64,000 nt of DNA from Alphaproteobacteria bacterium. GTDB lineage: Bacteria; Pseudomonadota; Gammaproteobacteria; Burkholderiales; Burkholderiaceae_C. The position numbers and the translations under genes were made by a program. This document shows positions 58,893 to 64,000 of the stretch, one piece after another; position 1 is the first letter of the stretch; each line of letters begins with the position of its first letter. The stretch lies in NCBI GenBank assembly GCA_030054175.1, contig JASGCM010000012.1, positions 32,453-96,452 of the forward strand, written 5' to 3'. The notes under the pieces were generated by a model. The model was given only the letters and a program-made list of their open reading frames with translations. It ran no database searches and was not told the DNA's origin.

Positions 58893-60032
58893 TCAGTTCC
58901 CCTTGGACGCGGTGGTGCGCACGCTCAGGCCTTCTCGCAAGCGGCCCAGGTGACCGGCCAGCACGTTTGAACCGGCAGGCAGCCCCTCGACTTGCACCCA
59001 AGTCTCGCCATCGGGCTCAGACACCAAAGGCCCACGCACGCCCACCTTGACTTGGGTGTGATTGACCAGACCGGTGTTGACCCATTGAACATAGGGCACC
59101 GACTGATCGGTGCGCAGCGTCGACAGAGGCAGCGCAAGTGCTCGGGTCTCGGAAGCCCCAATCTGCCCTTGGGCAAACAAACCCTGGCGCATGCCGGGCT
59201 GCGGCGTGACTTTCAAATAAGCCAGCACATTGCGGCTACCGGACTGCACATTGGGGTTGATTCGGCTCACCTGCGCTGGCACCGAACCGTTCAAGCCCTC
59301 GATTTGCAATCGAGCCATCTGTCCCACCCGCACCCGAGCGGCATCGGCGGGGCTGAGGCTGGCCTCCAATTCGAGTTGACTCAGGTCGACGATCTCAAGC
59401 ACCTTGGTGTCAATGGCCAAACGCTCGCCGTTTTGCGCCCCTCGCGATGACACCCAGCCCGAGATGGGAGCCTTCAGCACCGAGTCCTCGAGTGATTTGC
59501 GCGCCACATCGGCGCCCGCTTGGGCGGCGCGCAAAGTCGCCTGAGCCGATTGCAGGTTAAATAGCGAAGTGTCGAGCGCGGTTTTTGAGATGAACCCTTG
59601 TTGCACCAAGGCATTGTTGTTGTCGTATTGCTTTTGGGCGATGTCCACCTGCGCCTTGGCGGCCTCGGCCTGCTCTTGGGACTGGCGCAGCCGGCGCTCG
59701 AACTCCGTTGGGTCGATGCGCCCGATGATTTGACCGGCTTTCACGCCGTCGCCTTCGCGCAGGCTGAAACCTTGCAACTCACCGGCCACCCGTGCCTTGA
59801 CCCAGGCCGATTGCACCGCGCGCAGCGTGCCCGATACTGGCACGCCCTCGGCCAGGGTTTGTTCTTTCAGAGGCACCACATCGGTCGCGGCCACTTCAAT
59901 GTGGTCGGTCTGCGTTGCCTTGCTTGCGCTGGTCGGGGGACTGGTGGACGCACTGGGGCGCCATTTGCTGCCCCCCCACATCACCAACGCCAGCACGACC
60001 CCAGTGGCCAGGGCCCATTTAACGATCTTCAT
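58893..60032 (-). CDS. RND periplasmic adaptor (HlyD/MFP family)
   Basis: This 379-residue adaptor has one N-terminal membrane anchor (VKWALATGVVLALVMWGG), a hairpin (RRLRQSQEQAEAAKAQVDIA), a lipoyl-like part (VSGTLRAVQSAWVKARVAGE) and the barrel domain ending GRLREGLSVRTTASKGN. It bridges pump and TolC channel. It begins inside the end of the TetR gene (14-base overlap). Confidence 0.95.
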   Translation of the reverse strand: MKIVKWALATGVVLALVMWGGSKWRPSASTSPPTSASKATQTDHIEVAATDVVPLKEQTLAEGVPVSGTLRAVQSAWVKARVAGELQGFSLREGDGVKAGQIIGRIDPTEFERRLRQSQEQAEAAKAQVDIAQKQYDNNNALVQQGFISKTALDTSLFNLQSAQATLRAAQAGADVARKSLEDSVLKAPISGWVSSRGAQNGERLAIDTKVLEIVDLSQLELEASLSPADAARVRVGQMARLQIEGLNGSVPAQVSRINPNVQSGSRNVLAYLKVTPQPGMRQGLFAQGQIGASETRALALPLSTLRTDQSVPYVQWVNTGLVNHTQVKVGVRGPLVSEPDGETWVQVEGLPAGSNVLAGHLGRLREGLSVRTTASKGN

Positions 60033-60693
60033 GCCGTTCCTTTGTCCGTTTGGAGGCCGTGCGTGCCCAGCCGCACAACAAGGTCTCCAAGTGGGTATCC
60101 AAAAAAGCCTTGGGGTCGAAATCGGCCCCCGGGGTGCAACCCGACATCGAGTGCCGCCACATCAACAAAAAAACCATGGCCGAGATCAGACTCAGACTGG
60201 CCGTTTGCGCGTCCATGGCCCGAAACTCGCCTTGGTCGATGCCTCGCTGCAAAATGCGTTGCAGCAAAACTTGGCCGGGTTGCATGACCTGGGCTCGGTA
60301 ATACGCAGCGACATCGGGAAAATTTTTGGATTCGCTCATCACCAGCTTGGTCAGCCCACCGGCCAAGGTGCTGCCGATGCGTTCCCACCAAGAGCCGATG
60401 CCATAGCGCAGCATCTCGGCGGTGCTGCCCTCAAACGCGCCGAACTCTTGGTCCCAGGCGATGAAATGCTCGCCCAAGTGGGCTTGGATCACCGCTTTGA
60501 ACAATTCCTCCTTGCTGTCGTAGTACAGAAACAGCGTGCCCTTGGACACCCCGGCGCGCACCGTCACTTCTTCGACCCGGGTGGCGGCAAAGCCTTTTTC
60601 CACGAACAATTCCAGCGCGGCTTGCAACAGTTCGCCAGGGCGCTCTTGCTTGCGGCGCTCGCGGCGGACAGTGGGTTTGACAAGGGCAGGCAT
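60019..60693 (-). CDS. TetR-family regulator of the efflux operon
   Basis: This 224-residue repressor has the TetR helix-turn-helix (ALELFVEKGFAATRVEEVTV, RAGVSKGTLFLYYDSKEELF) and a helical ligand-binding part. It is the first gene of the efflux operon, so it likely represses itself and the pump; the ligand may be a pump substrate. An imperfect palindrome lies just upstream of its start. Confidence 0.95.
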   Translation of the reverse strand: MPALVKPTVRRERRKQERPGELLQAALELFVEKGFAATRVEEVTVRAGVSKGTLFLYYDSKEELFKAVIQAHLGEHFIAWDQEFGAFEGSTAEMLRYGIGSWWERIGSTLAGGLTKLVMSESKNFPDVAAYYRAQVMQPGQVLLQRILQRGIDQGEFRAMDAQTASLSLISAMVFLLMWRHSMSGCTPGADFDPKAFLDTHLETLLCGWARTASKRTKERHEDR

Positions 60694-60710
60694 ACAACGG
60701 GGGTATTAAA

Positions 60711-60724
60711 TGACCATTCGGTTA
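60711..60724. promoter_or_regulatory. Candidate TetR operator
   Basis: TGACCATTCGGTTA is an imperfect palindrome (TGACC / GGTTA arms) 18 bases upstream of the TetR start, in an AT-rich stretch suitable for a promoter. Its form resembles TetR-family operators with ACC/GGT half-sites. It is one possible site only. Confidence 0.45.
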
Positions 60725-60752
60725 TTAATGTACCTGAAAGCACCCACCGACG

Positions 60753-61325
60753 TCAAAAATCAATGCCGGCATCCGGGCGGCCCTGACGCAGCCAATCTTC
60801 GGCTTGGCGCAGCCGGTCGGTGGTGTCGACATCGTGCACGCAACCGATGTCTTTGCATGGCAGGGCATGCGGCGGGCCGTGGCGGCGCACCACCGAGCGC
60901 GCCCCCTGGTCGCCGCGCAGGGCCATCAGGTCGGGGCCGCAGGAGGCCGCAAAGCCCACCGGGTGGCCGTTTTCGCCATGGTAGGTGGGCACCACCACCG
61001 CATGATCGCGCAAGGCCTGGGTCACCGCCAGCAGGGTGTTGGTTTGGATCAGGGGCAAGTCACCCGGCAAAATCAGCCAGCCGTGCGCGTCGGGGGTGGC
61101 CGTCACGCCGGTGGCAATGCTGGTGCCCATGCCCTGCTCGGTGTGGTGGGCGGTGTCGGCGGGGTTCACCACCTGCCACGGCAGGCCGCTGGCGCGCACC
61201 GCTTTCAGCACATGGTCCAGCACGGCATGGCCGTTCAGCAGGGCCTGCAGTTTGCCTGTGTCACCACCCGAGGACCTAAAGCGGCTGCCCGACCCGGCGG
61301 CCAGCACCACCACAGTGGGGGTCAT
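60753..61325 (-). CDS. MobA/MocA-like nucleotidyltransferase
   Basis: This 190-residue protein has the nucleotidyltransferase opening [12 protein letters not shown], then [25 protein letters not shown] and HPVGFAASC. It resembles MocA/MobA, which attach a nucleotide to molybdenum cofactor, or related NTP-transferases. The start at 61325 overlaps pdxH by ATGA. No molybdoenzyme genes are nearby, so the exact role is open. Confidence 0.85.
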   Translation of the reverse strand: MTPTVVVLAAGSGSRFRSSGGDTGKLQALLNGHAVLDHVLKAVRASGLPWQVVNPADTAHHTEQGMGTSIATGVTATPDAHGWLILPGDLPLIQTNTLLAVTQALRDHAVVVPTYHGENGHPVGFAASCGPDLMALRGDQGARSVVRRHGPPHALPCKDIGCVHDVDTTDRLRQAEDWLRQGRPDAGIDF

Positions 61326-61960
61326 GGAGCCAGTCGCTGGCGCACCCATAGACCGTCTAGTAATTGGTAACGCAAGCGGTCATGCAGGCGGCTGCGTCGG
61401 CCCTGCCAGAACTCGAAGCGGTCGGGCACCAGCCGATAGCCGCCCCAGTGTTCCGGTCGGGGCGGAGCCAACAAAAATTTGGCACCAAACACTGCAGCGT
61501 TCTTCACCAACACCGAGCGGTCTTCGATCACTTCGCTTTGTGGGCTGGCCCAAGCGCCGATGCGCGAGTCCAGCGGTCGGGTGGCGTAGTAGGCGTCGCT
61601 TTCCTCGGGGCTGGTTTTCTCTACCCGTCCCTCGATGCGCACCACCCGCTCCATCTCGACCCAATGGAACTGCAGCGAGGCAAACGGATTGCCCGCCAAG
61701 TCACGGCCCTTGCGGCTTTGGTAATTGGTGTACCAGACCATGCCGCGCTCGTCGCAGCCTTTCAGCAACACCACCCTTGAGTTGGGGCACAGGTCGGGGC
61801 CGACGGTGGCCAGCGTCATGGCGGTGGGCTCGGGGATTTCGCCACTGATCGCCTCGTTCAGCCAGCGGTCAAATTGGGCAAAGGGGCTCGGGTCGGACGA
61901 GTTTTCATCGAGCTCGGCGCGCTCGTAGCTTTTGCGCAGGTCGGCGAGGTTGGGTTTCAT
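61322..61960 (-). CDS. pdxH: Pyridoxamine 5'-phosphate oxidase
   Basis: This 212-residue FMN enzyme makes pyridoxal 5'-phosphate. Marks are [54 protein letters not shown] and a C-terminal region [10 protein letters not shown] followed by the conserved WVRQRLAP. The length fits E. coli PdxH (218). Confidence 0.97.
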   Translation of the reverse strand: MKPNLADLRKSYERAELDENSSDPSPFAQFDRWLNEAISGEIPEPTAMTLATVGPDLCPNSRVVLLKGCDERGMVWYTNYQSRKGRDLAGNPFASLQFHWVEMERVVRIEGRVEKTSPEESDAYYATRPLDSRIGAWASPQSEVIEDRSVLVKNAAVFGAKFLLAPPRPEHWGGYRLVPDRFEFWQGRRSRLHDRLRYQLLDGLWVRQRLAP

Positions 61961-61999
61961 GGTGCTGCTGGGGTGACAACGGTGGGCGCATGCGTCGCA

Positions 62000-62536
62000 T
62001 CAGGGATGAAGCAGGCGGGCAAAGGTCTTTTCAAACTTGGCCACCTTGGGGCCCACCACAAAGGCGCAATAACCCTGGTTGGGGTGCTGCTCAAAATAGT
62101 CCTGGTGATAGGCCTCGGCGGGGTAGTAGCAGCGCAGCGGCTCGACCTCGGTCACGATGGGCGAGCCAAAGACGCGTTGCGAGGTCAGCTGCGCGATGTA
62201 AGCACGCGCCAACTCCAGATCGGCCGGGTCTTCGGAATAAATGCCACTGCGGTACTGCGGCCCGGTGTCGTTGCCTTGGCGGTTGAGCGTGGTCGGGTCA
62301 TGCACGGCAAAAAACACTTCCAGGATCTCGGCCAAACTGGTCTGAGTCGGGTCATAGCGCAAACGCACCACCTCGGCATGCCCGGTCTCGCCAGTGCAAA
62401 CCTGCTCGTAGCTGGGGCGCTCGATGTGGCCGTTGGCATAGCCCGACTCGACGTCGGTGATGCCCTTCATGCGGACATACACGGCTTCGGTACACCAGAA
62501 ACAACCGCCGCCCAGGGTGATGGTTTTGTCGTTCAT
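62000..62536 (-). CDS. msrA: Peptide methionine sulfoxide reductase A
   Basis: This 178-residue enzyme reduces methionine-S-sulfoxide in proteins. The catalytic Cys12 is in GGGCFWCTEAVY; further hallmarks are GYANGHIERPSYEQVCTGET, DPTTLNRQGNDTGPQYRS and QDYFEQHPNQGYC. The start at 62536 was chosen by family length. It is likely monocistronic. Confidence 0.96.
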   Translation of the reverse strand: MNDKTITLGGGCFWCTEAVYVRMKGITDVESGYANGHIERPSYEQVCTGETGHAEVVRLRYDPTQTSLAEILEVFFAVHDPTTLNRQGNDTGPQYRSGIYSEDPADLELARAYIAQLTSQRVFGSPIVTEVEPLRCYYPAEAYHQDYFEQHPNQGYCAFVVGPKVAKFEKTFARLLHP

Positions 62537-62609
62537 GATGGGGATGATAGTGGGTTTGGGGTGGGCTTGGGGTTGGCGTGTAACTGGATGCCTAATGCTG
62601 ATGTCACTT

Positions 62610-62987
62610 TCAGCCCGGGGTGGCCAAGGATCGCAACCACGGCTCAATGTGGTCGATGTCGAAGGTGTCCGCGTCGAACATTTGCATCATCTCTGCGTAC
62701 ATCTGCAGCGGAGCGCCTCGCAAACGCCAACCGTTGATGCGCAGGAACACATCGGCAGCTGCAAAGGCAATGCGCTTGTTGCCGTCGATGAACGGATGGT
62801 TGATCGCCAAACTTTCCATCAGGGCAGCCGCCTCGGCGACGATGTCATCGTAATACCCCGTTTGCGGTCTAAACAGCGCAGCTTCCAGAGCCCCGGGGTC
62901 GCGCAAGCCCATCGCACCGCCTTAACGCTGAATCAGCAATGTGTGAATGCCCAGCACATCGGCAATGCTCAGGTAGTCTTTGGGCAC
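62610..62987 (-). pseudogene. doc: Doc/Fic-type toxin interrupted by a nonsense codon
   Basis: Codons from GTG at 62987 read VPKDYLSIADVLGIHTLLIQR and then TAA (62924-62922), after which the same frame continues GGAMGLRDPGALEAAL to a normal end. In relatives this stretch reads IxRYGG, so a Tyr codon has become a stop. The downstream part (ATG at 62912) keeps the active-site motif HPFIDGNKR. Doc toxins phosphorylate EF-Tu. The gene starts three bases after the antitoxin stop. A restart at 62912 could still give a truncated protein lacking the first helix. Confidence 0.85.
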
Positions 62988-62990
62988 GAT

Positions 62991-63221
62991 TTACTTGGCA
63001 AGTTCTTGGTAGAGGCGATCGTACTCATCCATACTGGATGCGAAAGCGTCCATCACATGGCGTCGTGGGCGCTGCTTTTGCTGTCGATCGATGTAGTCGC
63101 GCAGGGCATCATCCAGCACGGCCTGGAACTGGCGACCTTGGCTCTCTGCGATTTGACGCAACGCAACCAGTACCTCAGGCGAGGCCTGAGATGAAAACTT
63201 TTCGCGGGCTACAAGGGGCAC
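62991..63221 (-). CDS. Ribbon-helix-helix antitoxin of the Doc pair
   Basis: This 76-residue protein has a ribbon-helix-helix fold (REKFSSQASPEVLVALRQIA, ESQGRQFQAVLDDALRDYID) and a C-terminal tail (AFASSMDEYDRLYQELAK) for toxin binding. A GTG start at 63221 is chosen because GGAG lies six bases upstream; ATG at 63236 lies inside the operator palindrome. It precedes the doc gene by three bases. It appears intact although the toxin is broken. Confidence 0.82.
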   Translation of the reverse strand: MPLVAREKFSSQASPEVLVALRQIAESQGRQFQAVLDDALRDYIDRQQKQRPRRHVMDAFASSMDEYDRLYQELAK

Positions 63222-63231
63222 GGCTGACTCC

Positions 63232-63283
63232 AGCATGATTCATCTTGATAAATCATGCTAAAGGAAGACGGGAATCTTTGCAA
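63232..63283 (-). promoter_or_regulatory. Antitoxin promoter and operator
   Basis: On the minus strand TTGCAA (63283-63278) and TAGCAT (63260-63255) are 17 bases apart, a plausible -35/-10 pair. A perfect nine-base inverted repeat, AGCATGATT (63232-63240) and AATCATGCT (63251-63259), covers the -10 and start region with a 10-base spacer. This is the expected place for autorepression by a ribbon-helix-helix antitoxin. Confidence 0.7.
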
Positions 63284-63590
63284 CTGTGGGAATGTCATCT
63301 CCCCGAAACCCGACACCCATACAAATCGTCTCTGCCCCAATTTCTGGCTTCGCCATCGGGTTGGCGATCCAGTCGTTTGAACCGTGCCGCTTGGGCTGCG
63401 CCTTTTTGCGCCGTATGCTGACCTGTGTCCGAAGACTCGGTTAGCGACTTCGCCATGGATTGTGAAGCCCTTGCATTTGACGCACGTTGATGACCTAGGA
63501 CAGTCATGCACGCCTCATCGTGGTGAGTACCAAATAAGTATTTTAATTAAATTAAATAATTAAAAATAGTAAATAATATGGATAAATAGT
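63284..63590. other. Gene-free, partly AT-rich region before the insertion sequence
   Basis: No convincing gene is seen. The last ~55 bases (63535-63590) are almost pure A and T, a common target context for IS256-type elements. The part 63290-63510 has weak frames on the minus strand without ribosome sites or recognisable protein. Confidence 0.5.
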
Positions 63591-64000
63591 GAGCCTGTCC
63601 GGGATTTTGTGTGTGAGGCATAACATGTCAAAAAGGAGCATGTATGCCGAGCAAGACGAAGTTGAAGAACGCAGCCATTGCCGCCAGATCGGCGGCGCTG
63701 CCCAAGATTCCCCCAAAGCTGCTGGACCAGCTGGTCCAGGGGCCGATGACGGCCGAGTCGATCCAGGACGTGACATCGGCGCTCAAGAAGGCGCTGATTG
63801 AGCGGGCGCTTGGCGGCGAATTGAGCCACCACCTGGGCTACCCGCCCGGGGGCGACAAACCTGCTGAGGCCGGCAACCACCGCAACGCCAGCACGGGCAA
63901 GACGGTACTTACCGAGGGCGGGCCGCTGCGCATCGAGGTTCCGCGAGATCGGCAGGGCAGCTTCGAGCCGCTGCTGATCCCCAAGCACGAGCGGCGCTTC
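63591..64000 (+). mobile_element. IS256-family insertion sequence (left part, cut by window edge)
   Basis: The element appears to begin at GAGCCTGTCCGGGATTTTG, which looks like a terminal inverted repeat of IS256-type elements, directly after an AT-rich stretch. The transposase starts 53 bases inside. The right end is outside the window, so inverted repeat and target duplication cannot be compared. Confidence 0.8.
63644..64000 (+). CDS. IS256-family (mutator) transposase, N-terminal part
   Basis: The frame from ATG at 63644 is open to the window end (119 codons). It reads as the N-terminus of an IS256 transposase: ALKKALIERALGGELSHHLG, then GNHRNASTGKTVLTEGGPL and IEVPRDRQGSFEPLLIPKHE. The catalytic DDE residues would lie beyond the window. 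AAAAGGAG is six bases upstream. Confidence 0.94.
   Translation, partial: MPSKTKLKNAAIAARSAALPKIPPKLLDQLVQGPMTAESIQDVTSALKKALIERALGGELSHHLGYPPGGDKPAEAGNHRNASTGKTVLTEGGPLRIEVPRDRQGSFEPLLIPKHERRF

Noticed and set aside
57938..59050. 370-codon open frame on the plus strand
   Set aside because: It is antisense to the RND pump and adaptor genes, both of which have strong family motifs.
63209..63511. 100-codon minus-strand frame before the insertion sequence
   Set aside because: It overlaps the antitoxin promoter and operator, has no ribosome site and shows no recognisable protein.

Overview
The window is a chromosomal segment of a betaproteobacterium, most likely Burkholderiales and Comamonadaceae-like. 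The host genes (waaC-waaA with phosphomannomutase; the RND, Pcm-like and rhodanese cluster; the sigma / anti-sigma-like / DUF3106-like trio), the GC-rich codon use and the protein sequences all fit that group. No taxonomic search was possible.

Region 1 (1 to about 35,640, almost all minus strand) is a lambda-like siphovirus prophage whose left end lies outside the window. From right to left it holds: (a) an integration module (small ORF, DUF2924 protein, large serine recombinase, ParB-like protein); (b) an early replication and recombination operon (33,002 to 25,542: HTH proteins, Sak4-like ATPase, P63C protein, DUF6511, Cas4/RecB-like nuclease, XRE plus sigma-region-4 protein, TOPRIM/SF3 primase-helicase), followed by a RuvC-like resolvase, a short ORF and a DUF6362 protein; (c) two tandem ParB-fused DNA methyltransferases and an HTH/HhH regulator; (d) a plus-strand accessory cassette (DUF6900, DUF3489 and two unknowns); and (e) a lambda-order head and tail module (Nu1, A, W, B, C with internal scaffold, D, E, FII, tail genes, G/G-T frameshift pair, tape measure, tail fibre). 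A ccdAB toxin-antitoxin pair sits in reverse orientation inside the tail operon. The left edge is the oddest part: a tail-fibre-like protein ends in an Asn-Cys dipeptide repeat (13 Cys in the last ~40 residues). It is followed by an unknown protein, an aspartyl/asparaginyl beta-hydroxylase-like protein and the start of a possible second oxygenase.

Region 2 (35,816 to 42,009, plus strand) lies between the integrase module and a tRNA-Ala gene. It is a four-gene cassette: a LexA-type winged-helix regulator with a palindromic operator inside its own promoter, a 262-residue protein starting Met-Gly, a 706-residue QueC-like PP-loop enzyme with extra domains, and a 987-residue DEAH helicase with a probable C-terminal nuclease. 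I read it as a candidate anti-phage defence system related to, but different from, Qat (qatABCD) and QueC-containing CBASS.

Region 3 (42,332 to 63,221) is host chromosome: tRNA-Ala(CGC), a 3-hydroxyacyl-CoA-dehydrogenase-like gene with a UxaA-family hydratase, a DUF3047 lipoprotein, the sigma / anti-sigma-like / DUF3106-like locus, a signal-peptide-bearing methyltransferase, an EamA transporter with Ogt, the LPS-core genes, a TetR-MFP-RND-Pcm-rhodanese-TolC efflux operon, mocA-like and pdxH, msrA, and a Doc-type toxin broken by a nonsense codon next to an intact antitoxin. The right edge cuts an IS256-family insertion sequence.
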